NCBI GenBank assembly: GCA_036245805.1
Contig: BTRK01000003.1
Span: 29,467,215-29,531,214 of the forward strand
DNA from: Pristionchus mayeri
Lineage: Eukaryota; Nematoda; Chromadorea; Rhabditida; Neodiplogasteridae
Reading direction: 5' to 3'
DNA: 64,000 nt
Shown: positions 13,701 through 25,300 of the stretch, piece by piece
How the letters are laid out: every line of letters begins with the position of its first letter
Position numbering within the stretch: position 1 is the stretch's first letter
Notes under the pieces: model-generated
Databases searched by the model: none
What the model saw: only the letters and a program-made list of their open reading frames with translations
Told to the model about the DNA's origin: nothing
Program-made: the position numbers and the translations under genes

Positions 13701-14420
13701 CATGAAAAGAGTGAGGCTACCTTGAAAGGCAGATTGATCAACAGCTCCTCGTCGCAGTCCGATTCGAGGAAGCCAGTACTGCAAATTTAGACACTCTATT
13801 AATTCTGAGCACTCTCTCGACTGAGTATCAGCACGATTTACTAATTTTGCAATTTACGTAAAAACATTTTATATTTGCGAAGGGGTATCGTAGACCAACT
13901 GACCGATCCATTCTATCGTCCCACTCCTTCAGAATGAGTGGACCCGAGTTGGCCTGAGTCTCGTTGAGTATCGTCACCTGCGATGAGTACGGTTTTTATG
14001 ATTGTATCTCAAAGTACGGTATCTAATTTATTACGGTACTTGGGGAGGTTAATGATTACGGTACCAATTAATATACAAATGAAACGTAACGAGTACCATA
14101 CAGTTACACAACACTAGGTGACTTCCAATACCGTACCTTGTCGATATCGACGGCTCTTCCCATGTCGTACCGTATGCCCTCGATGACGGCAGCGGGCGGC
14201 AGCTCCTGAGAGGATATTTTATTTTTTTAGGTACTCTACACCATATAGGTCCCAGTACACGTGAGAAGTCAAGAGGGAGATTATGGTGCAGACTCACTTT
14301 CACAGGCGTTCACAACGAGTTTTAATTAGTAATTTACGGTTTTTAAACATCTTTAAATATCTGCACCTGTGCGGAGTGCGCGCACCCGCCTCCATCTCCA
14401 CCATGACCGTGGTCGCACAT
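4767..14420 (-). CDS. PITHD1: PITH domain-containing protein (PITHD1 family)
   Basis: Ten coding exons on the minus strand: 14367-14420, 14137-14205, 13904-13977, 13721-13778, 13514-13575, 9475-9536, 9277-9332, 9154-9225, 9059-9109 and 4767-4853. All phases agree and give 214 residues, close to the usual ~211. The product starts MCDHGHGGDGGGC, the His/Gly-rich start typical of the family, followed by the PITH domain: LNETQANSG, FLESDCDEELLINLPF, MSFDDAAG, NFGGETT and MYFLGLRGEYLEDFRQK. PITH domains also occur in thioredoxin-like TXNL1 and associate with the proteasome there; this protein has no thioredoxin domain. The start ATG follows CTCAG by one base, fitting trans-splicing. Introns 4854-9058 and 9537-13513 are about 4 kb each, far larger than the others, and full of purine/pyrimidine-skewed sequence. 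Confidence 0.95.
4854..9058. other. Large low-complexity intron of the PITH gene
   Basis: This 4.2 kb intron separates the last two coding exons. It is dominated by alternating CT-rich and GA-rich stretches, for example at 5520-5640 and 8110-8360, with scattered TACCGTA words. No nested gene is convincing. The longest ORF (6802-7368, +) has no recognisable domain and no splice or start context. I see no terminal inverted repeats. Confidence 0.6.
12906..13001. repeat. Short interspersed/inverted repeat cluster (TACSGTATCGATCGATC)
   Basis: Three copies of a GAGTACSGTATCGATCGATC unit lie at about 12907-12929, 12953-12973 and 12976-13001. Each contains the palindrome ATCGATCGAT. The last two copies are almost adjacent. 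Confidence 0.8.
13218..13239 (+). repeat. Poly-G run of 22 bases
   Basis: A homopolymer of 22 G residues inside PITH intron 5. Such runs are length-unstable and often mis-sized in assemblies, so the exact length is doubtful. Confidence 0.9.
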
Positions 14421-15322
14421 TCTGAGGAGGGAGATATTTAAAGAAAAAAATATCTAATTCATAAACAAGCAGGTGTGGGCGTCACCACGTAGAGCCTGCA
14501 CTTGTCGATAATATTTCGTCTTTGACTACTTTCTACAATGGAGAAACCTTTGGACGGGGCAATCGAAGCCACTTTGACGTGGATTCTCGAGAAAACGACA
14601 GATAAAATCATTTTATGATAAAACGAACATATTAGAAAACGTTTACATTGTGGCAAAGGACACGTCTGTGCGATATACAGTGAATAGCAAAAGAAAAGTG
14701 AGAGAAGTGGTACTGTATCGATCGATGTGGACTACAGTATCGATCAAGCGAATCTGAGTGATAGATAGTATGCTTTTACATTGAGCCCGCATAACAAGGC
14801 TACCTAGAGAGTATTGGTCCAAAGGAGAGAAAACGAATTAGTTTGATCCAAGAGAGATTGCCTATTAGATTCTATCAAGGTATGGCTTGGAAATTGCACA
14901 AAGTAGTAGGAAGATTAGGCAAAGTTAGAGCACAGAGAAATCAAATAAACTGAATTTAGAAGAATAGTTACCCGTTGGACGGTTGAGAAGAGGGGCTAAC
15001 AATGATAACAACAATCGTGCTAGTGATAAATTAATAAATATCAGAAAGCATCGATTTTTTTTTATGCATCGATTGATTCCTAACACGAAAACTTCTACCA
15101 CCAGCTTATAGATCGGAGAGAGAGAGAGAGCCTATGATCTACTGTACTCACCTAAGCGAGAAAGCGAGCATACGAAACTACTCACCGAAGCCTATTATGG
15201 GATATAGCACGAATCCTTCGATTACACGGGATGGGTGGCCTAAGGCAAGTGGGGGACCAGTCGGATCACTTTATGGTAATGAGATTACGGTATTCAGGGA
15301 TTGAGTGGGGATACGGTAGGGA
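14421..15322. other. Spacer between cyy-1 and the PITH gene
   Basis: About 0.9 kb between two minus-strand genes: downstream of the cyy-1 stop and upstream of the PITH start. No exon is supported. TACTGTATCGATCGATG-type words lie near 14712-14750 and a short AG repeat near 15116-15130. It presumably holds the cyy-1 3' UTR and the PITH promoter. Confidence 0.5.
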
Positions 15323-18300
15323 TCAGGAGAGGACGACGGGTGTCTTGGGATGGGTGGCGAGCTGCTCGGTCGAATGACTCCACTTCGCCCGTCCTCCCAT
15401 CTTGTCCATCTTGTCCTCGTACGTGCGAGAGAGCGCCTGGAATGTATACAATGTTGTAAATCCATCTTCTTGTGTTTAATCGTTAAGTATATTTCTCTCT
15501 TCTAAATGTTGTAGCATCACTTTAAACAATTTTCCGAACAAATTTACTTAGTACGAAGTGCTCATGATACCCAAATGCACCAGCTTTCTGAATCTCCCAA
15601 CATGATGCAAATGTGATTCACTGGTATAATATAGCACTAGTCTGTTGTAAATCATTCAAATCAGCTCTCCATTCAAACTCTGATTGTGAACTGTGTCTGG
15701 GCGAATTCGAAACCGATGGAATTAACAGAGGAAATCTGAGAGAACCGAGATACGTCCGTACAACGAAAAACTAACATATACTGAAAATGTGTCCCTAGGG
15801 GTACTTTTTCACGATACCGCTTCCTAAGGTCGATTTTCGTGATCTACGTGAAAAAGTACCCCTAAGGACACATTTTCAGTATAGGTTAGTTTTTCGTTGT
15901 ACGGACACTACAAGGCATATCTCAATTCTCTCAGAATTCCTCTGTTAAATCGATCCCCGAACCTCTAGCTGACTACCACATTCCTCCCTCGGTGATTCTC
16001 TGCTAATTCGATTAAATCACGAAAGAAAATTGAAAATTGGACGTTCAACCTCTCTTATTTCTATTATTTTATTTGAAACACGGATTTACTATGTTTTTGT
16101 ACTTTTTCTAATACTTCTAATATTTTCATGACAAAGATATAACGAATACCTATTAAACGCTCTCAATCAAGCCATCTTTGAGTCTGACTAGAAACCCGGA
16201 TCCACGACGTTTTTTGTCCCCTACTTCTAATATTTTCTATGACAAAGATATAACGAATACCTACCAATCGCTCTTAATCAAATCATCCTTGACTATGGCT
16301 AGAAACCGGGATCCACCATGTTTTTTGCCCCCCTACTTCAATTGTTTTCTATAACAGATTTAATGAGTACCTATCAACCATTCTCAGTTAAGTGATCCTT
16401 GAGTTTGGCAAGAAACCCGGATCCACCATGTGCAACGTGATCCCCCTCTCGTACCTCCAGTTTCTTCGCTCTCTCCCTGTAGAGTGGCTGGATGGGCAGA
16501 TGGAGGTCGTTCGCGATCGCCAGAGTCCGCAGATCGAAGTAGTACCTGTCATTGTGCAATAATTATATCTTTAAATAATAATATTGTTTTAAAAATAATA
16601 ACAATATTTTTGTAAAAACTATATTAGAAATACAGATCATCTAATCATCTATGCCTTCAAATATATTAGGTTGTAACATAAGTTGTGTCGCATTTCGGAG
16701 GTTCACAATATTTCCATGAAGGATTCTTCTCAAACATTCCCGTTGCCTGACCTTCTAGTATATGTTTGGGGTGTGCATGCACATTCAAACTGTAGGGAAT
16801 AGCTGAACTGTCCATGCCGGCTATGTAAAAAAATATTAGTAAGAACAAATTTAAATTTTGTGGAAATTTTATTAATTTGTTTAACCTGGTGCTAGATCGC
16901 AGAGACGAATAATGAACCAAACTCCCATAGCTTGGTGATATGCCGTGTGAATGATCTTTCAAAAGATATGTCAGATATGATGCTATGTTAAGCGGAACCA
17001 AAGATATAGTTCACTGAATCTATGGTTAGCCGATGATTCGTTGCCAACTTGATCAACTCTCCTGAAACCAAAAGTACAACAACATTGACTAACATAAGTG
17101 CGTTCCAATTACCACTCATGGGGGTCTAATTTATCATTAAACATGTGCGGCAGATACTAATCTACTTGCGGGAAATTTGAAATGATCATTAATTCAATTC
17201 GCGCACAATTTTGCCAGAAATGCAAGTTTAGGTGTTTCGAATTCAAGATTGTCATTCAAAAGCTATTGACTTACAAAATTATCCCAAATAGATAATGGTA
17301 AAGGAAGGGTTGATGGTTCGGATGGGCACAATAAATCAGATATTGAACATGTGTGTGAGGTAGGAATTTTAACAAAGTGCAAATTTCAGTAGTTTCATTT
17401 ACATACCGTCGTTCTGTATCGAGCCACTTATCTGAACAGAACCCAATCGACCCCAAACTTTAACTGTATACTAAACACTTTGGGTGAATTATATTCCATA
17501 ACTATTTGGATCTCGATATCTATTGAGAAGAAAATTCGGCTTGCGAAAGTTTTCGCGACCGTCACCTACCATCCACATTATGCAAACTTGTTTAAATTTC
17601 TAGAAAGCTTTTCGTTTGTCATTATTCGTGAGTGGTTCAAAATGATGCTCATATATAGTACTTTACTCAAATCACGTTAAATCGACATAATTCCTCCTTT
17701 TCAAGAAGACATGATACGTGAAAATTATTTGTAATCCTAATCTCACTACAACTTTGTCTGGCTACTGTGCCTCCCTAACTGTCTTGACAGGACTGAAGTA
17801 AAGTGCGTAAGAAAGGGTACGAAGGCCCTCACTGAATATGAATAACGATATTGAGATTAAATTAATTCGAAGAATTTCTGAGGTTAGAATGCTTAAGAGA
17901 TAGGACGCGACAAAACTTATGTTACAACCTGATATTTATTTTTGTATACACCAATTTCATCGATTGACTGAGTAGGAGTGCAAGCATGCAACCATATGAA
18001 GAAGGTGAAACTGCAAACTGACTTGGCGTAGACGGACGAGGGCACGTTGATGTTGAAGTCGAGACACTCGAGAAACCGACGCTCCAGCTCGTTCCTTGAA
18101 GTCACATTTAATTTTATTATATTTTATAGTTGTACATGCGTGTGCAATTTACAGAGAAGTTTCTGTAATGTATTCTTAAAAAATATGTAAGTGGGAACTT
18201 TCACGCTTCACAGATATCTGTTAGGTACGTTCAACATTAAGATTTCGACTAGATTTGGCAAAGTTCGTAAAAAAAACATTTTGACTTCTGATGCAAATAT

Positions 18301-21300
18301 TGTAGCATGCTAAAAAAATCTACATGCGGGAACTTTTATGTTTCACAGATATCTGTTATGTTAGTCCTACATTGAGATTTCGATTATACCTGGCAATATA
18401 GTCCTTAGACAAAAACATTTTGACTTCTGTTGCAATTATAGGGGCATGCTTAAAAAATCAGTGTTCGGGAACTGTCATGTTTCACAGAAATCTGTTATGT
18501 TAGTCCTACATTGAGATTTCGATTATACCTGGCAATATAGTTCTTAGACAAAAACATTTCGACTTCTCATGCAATTATTGGGGCATGCTTAAAAAATCAG
18601 TGTGCAAGAACTTTCATGTTTCACAGATATCTGTTAAATTCAATCTCCGCGCTCGCATCAATAATATAGCGCTCCCGTGCAAATACTATAAAATTCGAAA
18701 AACACCTTTTAGCATTAATAAAAGCACACTTCTACAGGGAGGGAAATCAAAAGGCCTCACATATCATCGACGTTGATGTCTCCCAGAATCTGGCAGTAGT
18801 CCACGTTCCACACTGCCTGATCGTCCCACACCTCAAGTCAATCAAATAAATGATTCAAAATATTGCACTTCTATTCGGTCCATTTCCATTACTCACCCCC
18901 TCCCTGTCCTTATTCTTCCTCGATTAAGTCCTACACAAAACTATAAACAAGCCCATCACTTTAATTGCTTCGTTCTTCAAAAGCTAAAAGAACTCATCAT
19001 AAATTTGATAGTCTATTACTACAACTCCTCATTCAATCAGATAAAAAGGAGAGGGGGGTCGTAAATCTCGCACCTTGGAGGCGAGCATTACACTCGCCAG
19101 CACCACTCGTCGCCAGTTCGACGGACACAGGTCCATCTCCGCGTAGTTCAGCAGTCGCTCCAGGTAGATCTGCAACCGAAAGATGATCTTTGATCTATCG
19201 GGGAAATCACACTGATTATTGTGCGACCACTGTTGACAGTAATCTGCAGCTTCTCCACGACAAAAACTGCCATTTCCCATCTAATATCTATTTATTCAAT
19301 ATCCATCTGCTCCCCACCCCCGCCCTCAGCAAATACGTTATCTGCCGAGATCTTTATCTCGAACGAGAGGTGGATAATAAGAGGGAAGAGAGCGAATGAT
19401 CAATCTATACATGGGGAGCATGATCTCGACAAACTATGTTTTGCATGCACATTTTTTATATATCACATTCGGTTAAGGGAAAGAAGTTGTCATTGCTCCA
19501 AAAATAATCTAGAACAATGTTGTGCGTTCTTAATAGAATAGCTCCCAAAATCGAAGGAGTTTCTCACAAAAGGAGCATGCCATCCGCGGAATATTTATAA
19601 AATCGCTATTTCATATTTTCTCTTTAATTTCTGTACAGAGCACCCGAAAATTCCTCATCCCTCTCATCACTCATATTCGCATACCAACATGATGAGTGCG
19701 CTCACCCGACACCTTATTTCGCGAGTGAAACATCAATGCGAAAACATGTTCTTTTTTATTTTATTCGAGAATTTCTCTACTTTTCTCTATTACATTTCCT
19801 ATTTTCGCTTGTTCACCAACATACCAATGTGATGATGGCGCACTCGGCCGTCAGGAGGGCGGAGGTGAAGAGATTGCGGACGAATCGATAAATCTGACGA
19901 TCGTCCGGGTCACGCGTCATCGACTCCGCCGTGATCGTGTCCCGCTGAGAATATCGAATTTTAAGATAACTAAAAATCTATATTTAGGCGCCCGATATGT
20001 GACAATTAGGTGAAATCTATATTTATAATCTATTGTTAGGTCTATATTTTGTTGGTGGTTGTTAGATGCCCGAGTTAGAGTAAAAGACGAATGAGTGTAT
20101 TTCTAGCTGGGTGAAATAGGGTTTCACAGGTGCATCAATATCGAACTCATTCTCACCGAGATGGGATGGAGTCGCTCCTCGAATATCTCCATTAACCGCT
20201 CGTGGCCGCGGTTCTTCCTGTTCACGATGTGGTAGTACATGGCGAGGGCGATGCACTTTAACCAATTAATTTTACTTTTTAATTAAATAATTAATATTAT
20301 AATATTCTAAACCGTAAATGGGTGAACACGAGCGAGTATCAGGCAATAAAATTAAAGGCTATAAAAAAGCGAGATTGGGCTGTCGTTTACAGAGGACGAA
20401 CAACGTAATTAGGCCATTACGAGAATTGGGAAAGGCGAATCTTTTTTGGTGAAAGAGCATAAGGAAAAAAGAGAATTGCATCTTTAAAAGGCTTACTTTG
20501 ATAGTATTTTTGAGGTGTGGTTGTGAGATGGTCGAGTCGTCCAGGTAGATTGTGGAGCAGGACGAGGATTTGCGGAGAGTCGAGGACCCTAAACAGTCAA
20601 CTTTTACTAAAAAATTACAATGTATATATTATTTAAAAATTTAAAAAAACGCAAATTTTACCCAATCGATGCCTAGACGAGGCCAGCGCGTCCAGCATGT
20701 AGAGGGATCGGCGATTCTCTTTTACTGCAAGATACTGTTAGAGTCTGGTCAATAGTCGCACCAGAGGAGTGAAAACAAGAAAAAGCACAGAGTAAAATCA
20801 CGATAAATCAGTGAGAAGCGTACATTTCATTTCACTCCGACTCCTCTCCATGAACGTCGGTCGAACGGTTGGATGCGTGGAGGGATCAGCTTCATCCAGA
20901 GCTGAGGAATACGCATTAGAGTAGGGCAATGAAGAAGAAGATTCTCTAATTTAACCCCCCCCCCCAAATCCAGTTTTTTAATGACAAAATGTCTTGATGT
21001 TACTCGAACTATTCACAGACATCAAAACGCGAAATCATGCCACCCAATCAAAATGTTTGTAATGATAAAACCTCACCATCCGCCATCTCCCTCTCGCTGA
21101 TGTGCGGCAGGAAGTTAGTGGACGTCTCATCGCGAGGGAAGGTTTGATTGACATACTGGAACTGAAAGATGAATTCAACTGAGGAACACTCATTCATAGA
21201 TACTTTCTTAGCAATAAGCAGGTTGTTTATGGGCAAAGCGTGATACAAAATACACTCATTTGTAGCTTTAAATAAGGAGAGGCGAGTAAATACCTCGACA

Positions 21301-21386
21301 TGGTCGTCGTGTCTTCTCGCGTTGAAGGGCTGTCCCGATGATTCCGACGCCGACTGATCCCGCACGCAACAGGATGCATTACCCAT
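15323..21386 (-). CDS. cyy-1: Cyclin Y
   Basis: Twelve exons: 21294-21386, 21077-21161, 20824-20901, 20662-20724, 20497-20588, 20157-20255, 19825-19944, 19074-19169, 18761-18831, 18023-18094, 16455-16545 and 15323-15436. They total 1074 nt, or 357 residues (human CCNY is 341). Cyclin Y is the membrane-anchored cyclin that activates PCTAIRE/PFTAIRE-type CDKs and acts in Wnt receptor phosphorylation and, in worms, synapse remodelling. The product begins MGNASCC, a myristoylation/palmitoylation signature. The family block [17 protein letters not shown] precedes the cyclin box ([64 protein letters not shown]). The tail has [11 protein letters not shown], matching the Ser-rich 14-3-3-type region. 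The gene looks intact. Start ATG lies two bases after GCAG. Introns carry a foldback, two minisatellites and a mariner-like element. Confidence 0.97.
15706..15962. mobile_element. Foldback/MITE in the last cyy-1 intron
   Basis: Two arms of about 110 bp are inverted around a short centre near 15815-15850. The left arm contains GTACAACGAAAAACTAAC and GTGTCCCTAGGGGTACTTTTT, and the right arm repeats these in reverse complement. One arm has a ~10-base indel. No coding capacity. Confidence 0.8.
16107..16432. repeat. Tandem repeat, ~111 bp unit, three copies
   Basis: Units contain GACAAAGATATAACGAATACC and AGAAACCCGGATCCACCATG. The first two start about 111 bp apart (16130 and 16241); the third is more diverged. 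The array stops about 22 bases from the splice donor of cyy-1 exon 11, read on the minus strand. Confidence 0.8.
16666..17932. mobile_element. Mariner-like non-autonomous element
   Basis: Termini are inverted repeats: TTAGGTTGTAACATAAGTTG on the left, and ACTTATGTTACAACCT ending at about 17930. TTAGGTTG ends followed by an AAGTT block are typical of mariner families. About 1.26 kb, the length of a mariner, but I could not read a transposase in it. It lies within the cyy-1 intron between exons 10 and 11. Confidence 0.65.
18185..18640. repeat. Tandem repeat, ~134-139 bp unit, 3.5 copies
   Basis: The phrase TTCACAGATATCTGTTA recurs at 18208, 18342, 18481 (one change) and 18620, spaced 134, 139 and 139 bp. 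Each unit also carries GGGAACTTT and ACATTTTGACTTCT. It lies in the cyy-1 intron between exons 9 and 10. Confidence 0.85.
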
Positions 21387-22351
21387 CACTGCAATCAAAG
21401 CATTTAATCCGATTGAACAGAGAAAATACCAGGAGAAACACCCTATAAATAGTAGCGCAAGGATAAAATCCCTAATGCTCTGGATTGTGGACAGAGAAGA
21501 TGAAACGAGTGGGAATAGTGACGGAAGTAAGAGGCTTAGTCACGCAAAGGCAGGAGAGGTATGACTGGAGAAGATTGATAACATGTGAATACATCCGATT
21601 GTACACATCCGAGTGTCCCAATGGAGTGGAAGAGGAACGAAAGTGAAATCGTAAAGGAACTCTTCGAGAGAATTAGATTCTATCAATTGAAGAACAGTTG
21701 CATTGATAAAATGATCGTACAACAGGATAAAGGGGTGCTTGAGGGGTGGGGCTCTAACGAATTCCTGCTAATCTAGACATCGGGACGTCAAATAACGATC
21801 GTTGAAGGAGCGCGGTCCATCTCTCCTCCTACCGCTTTGCTACCGCAATGCGGTGCGTCGGGTCATGTACACAATCGTCAACAGAAAGCAAACATCTTTT
21901 CCTGGATTTCGGCTAGTTATTTTAGCTTGAATTTGTTTTATACTCCTTTATTTATTTATCAATCTTTATTCTAAACCAAAAAATCCGAAAAATTGATTCA
22001 TCTTTATTTTTTGCCACTTTTATTTTTTTGTTCCGATGGAAATATTTTCGGCGGGAAGTCTTCCCTATTTGAATTTTGGACATGTTTTGACTTGTTTTCT
22101 ATTGTTTTCGCATATTTCCTGGGTATTGTCAAGTATTGGTTTTCTCATCAGATGAAGTACCCTGAATCGCACACCCCTGGTCCGAAGACGCCGGGAGGTC
22201 CCCACAATACAAAAGACAAAGTGTTTCCTATTTGAATTTTGGACATCATTTAACGTGTTTTCTATTGTTTTCGCATATTTTAATAATAATTTATCTACGC
22301 CCGAGGCGCTATTTTTAGTTAGTTCGTGTGAATTATTGAATTTATCATCAG
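21387..22351. promoter_or_regulatory. Divergent intergenic region of cyy-1 and ndc-80
   Basis: The 965 bp between the two divergent starts must hold both promoters. It also contains the decayed copy of ndc-80 exon 1 with its own acceptor. No TATA-type element is identified with confidence. Confidence 0.55.
22064..22222 (+). pseudogene. Decayed tandem duplicate of ndc-80 exon 1 and its upstream intron/outron
   Basis: An ATG at 22152, directly after TCATCAG, opens MKYPESHTPGPKTPGGPHNTKDK. This parallels the true first exon at 22352 (MAFREPRTPVSKTPGVRRNTID). The upstream sequence is duplicated too: CCTATTTGAATTTTGGACAT occurs at 22064 and 22227, and TTTTCTATTGTTTTCGCATA follows both. Spacing differs (163 versus 200 bp), so indels have occurred. 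After the copy the frame soon stops (KVFPI then TGA). It could still act as an alternative 5' exon if GTGTTT serves as donor, but that looks unlikely. Confidence 0.75.
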
Positions 22352-25300
22352 ATGGCGTTCCGTGAACCGCGCACCCCTGTTTCGAAGACGCCGGGAGTTC
22401 GCCGCAATACGATAGACAAGTAAGCCTAGCCTCACGTTGTTCGATAGTTTCGAACGGCCATTCAGCAATGGCCCTCGAAGCAGCTTCGCTCCTGCTTCAT
22501 CCTCAGCTGCTTTCCGACGCTCGAGCAGCGTTTTCGGCGGAAATCTCCATGCCTCGACTGCTTTCAAGGTAATAAACTTAAATACTGATGGGTTGATCTT
22601 TTTCGAGTAAATGCTATGAAACTGGGTACAGATGGAGGAGTATACACAATCTTTTCTTCAGGACAAGCGCAACTTGCAAGGCTCAAAGATGGAGATGATC
22701 AAGAAGATCGTGACCTTCTGCAACGGAGAGGTGTGCTACTTTACCAGTTCTTGCAAATAAAAATGCTTGTTAGTTCAACGAAGCTGACGTGAAACAGCCG
22801 ACTCGAAGGAAATTCCTGGAAATCTTCGCGTACATCTACGGGACCATCGATGACAGCTACAATTTGGTGCAAGACGCAAAGAAAAGCCAAGACGACCAGA
22901 ACGCCGAGGTTTGTCTCTAATTCGTCACTTCTTTCGACATTTGGAATCCAGATGTTTTGCCTGACCATGAGCCCTAATAAAAAGTAAAATGTTAGAAATA
23001 TTTTCGAAGTATTCTTCATTTATCATTTCCAATACTGATCGTGCGTCTCCGTTTGCTCCATGTTCGTCTGATCGCTAAACTGTTTTTACAGATCATTCGA
23101 ATCTTCAAGAACTTGGGCTACCCCGTCACCATCAAAAACAGGTTTGCCCATTATATCATATGGCTAATCGCACCGCAAAACTTAATTTATTGCATTTACT
23201 CTGTGATAATACGTATGCAAACTCGATTTGTGCGGGTAAGACTGACCTAATCATCCATTTTAGTTCCATTATTTCCAGTACTCTCCAGTCTCTGGGCGCG
23301 CCGAATTCGTGGCCGCATCTGCTGGGAGCTCTCACGTGATATTATTTAAAAAAATATTTTAAAATGTTATTTTTTAATTTTAAAAATTGTATGTCTTCGC
23401 AGCTGGCTGATCGAGCTGGTCGACTTCTTCAACAACATCACACTGGAACAGTTCATGAACAACTCGGAGGATCACGCTATTGTACGGGTTTTGATCGATA
23501 GCTTATCCTTCAGTAACAGCAATCACTGTACGTTTATCATTCATGGGCTGTAAAATGTCGCTTGTTTCATGTTTCATTGTTTCTAGTATATCAGGGTGTA
23601 CAATCGAGATCCCGAACTATTCGTGTTTCAGCTTACCTACCAGAGCGACGCCATTAGTGCCAAGGAGTTCTTCGACAGAAAGAGAGACAATATGACAGAG
23701 AACGAGAAGGTACATTTCCTATTTGAGTGCCAAACCCCGCCTCATTACCTGTTGCCGCCTGCCTTCGCCCTGGCACGGAATTAGGGAAATACCTGAGAAT
23801 GTACCCACAATGGTGATTTGATGTTTCATTGGTTTGTATATCTTGGATGTGAAGAGCTGACGATCGCTAAATGTGATATATTTGCAGAACGAATTGATGG
23901 AAGAGATCATCAAGGCGCAAGTGCCCAAGTTCAAGAGTCGCCTCGAGGGATAGTGAGTGCACAATTACTGTCGTTTGTGATTATGTAAACAACTTCTGAA
24001 ACCGGAATCATGATGGATTGTCGAATGGCGTGATATTCTTGATCGCATAAATGGATTCGTTGCAGTCTCGACACTGAGTCGAAGATGCAAGAAGCGACGC
24101 TTCGCTGCAAGCAACTGGAGGAGGAAATCGCCGAGCTGGAGACGGAGAAGCAGGTTGATCTTTGATCTTTGATCTTTCAGATGCGTGATACTGTAACTTG
24201 CAGAATGATCGCTGTCCGATGCTTCAAGAGGAGATCAAGGTCATCGAGTCGGACATCCAGAGTCTCGAAAAGTTGGACATTTACTAGTTTCTTCAATTGT
24301 TTGTGAAACCCGAAGTGGGAAGTTTCTATTCGGCATCCTTGAAAGTTCTTTTTCAGATGGTTCGAAGAAGTGAAGAAAGACGAGGAGAACGTGAGAAAGG
24401 TGACGGAGATGACGCGCAGGTGGGAATATTTTGGGGTACTGTAATTTGTTTAGGCATCAGTGTTGTTCCAGAATGGGTTTAATTGGGGACGAAAGCGAAG
24501 AGGAGCACTGGAATGATTGATTTTTTGCCAAAATAGAGCAAATCTGTCAACTAAACGCTGGTTATTATTAAGTTTTTATATTTGTAGGAAGATCGAGGAG
24601 CTCGATGTGAATCTCGCAGATACCAATGCGCAAATCAAGGTTTGTATTTTCGTTTTGAGTACTGTATGAAACACGAAATCAGCAGCTTACAGTTTCTTTA
24701 TAGCCCATTCATTGGTCATAAATCTTGTCATAAAAATGTGCTATTCAGATGAAGCAGAAGCAGATCGAGGAGCAAACTCAGAGGTATTTATTGATTTATT
24801 TTAGTGCCAGAAATCGATCAGTCAAGAATAATCATATTATTCTACGGCCTCCCGCTTGATTTGATTCATGTTTCCGAAGATTTTCTTAATTATTCTTTTG
24901 CTTTATGGACAGTTTATTTTGGCAGAACTGGCCTGGACAGCTCGGCTATCCGCGCTCTCGCCCTGGAGAAGGATTCGCTCACTGCGCAGATCAAGGAGAT
25001 CACTAATGTAAGACCTACCGTAACCTGGGACACCGCAACCCTGTCAATTGCATGCATAATGCTGCCCGATCCCTAGCTTGATCAGAAATCGATAATTATC
25101 TTATTCTCTAGTTACCGTACTCCATGTCAATTGTTTCGTGCAGGAGCTGGAGAAGCTGTCCAAATTCAAGTACAACCTCGCGCCGAAGGCAAACACTGCC
25201 GTTGCGCAGGTACAGTGATGTCTATAATGTTTTTTCTTGTATTTTATAAAACATTATTTCTTTCGTTTGCCAATGGTGACTGTAAGTTTCGCACTCCATT

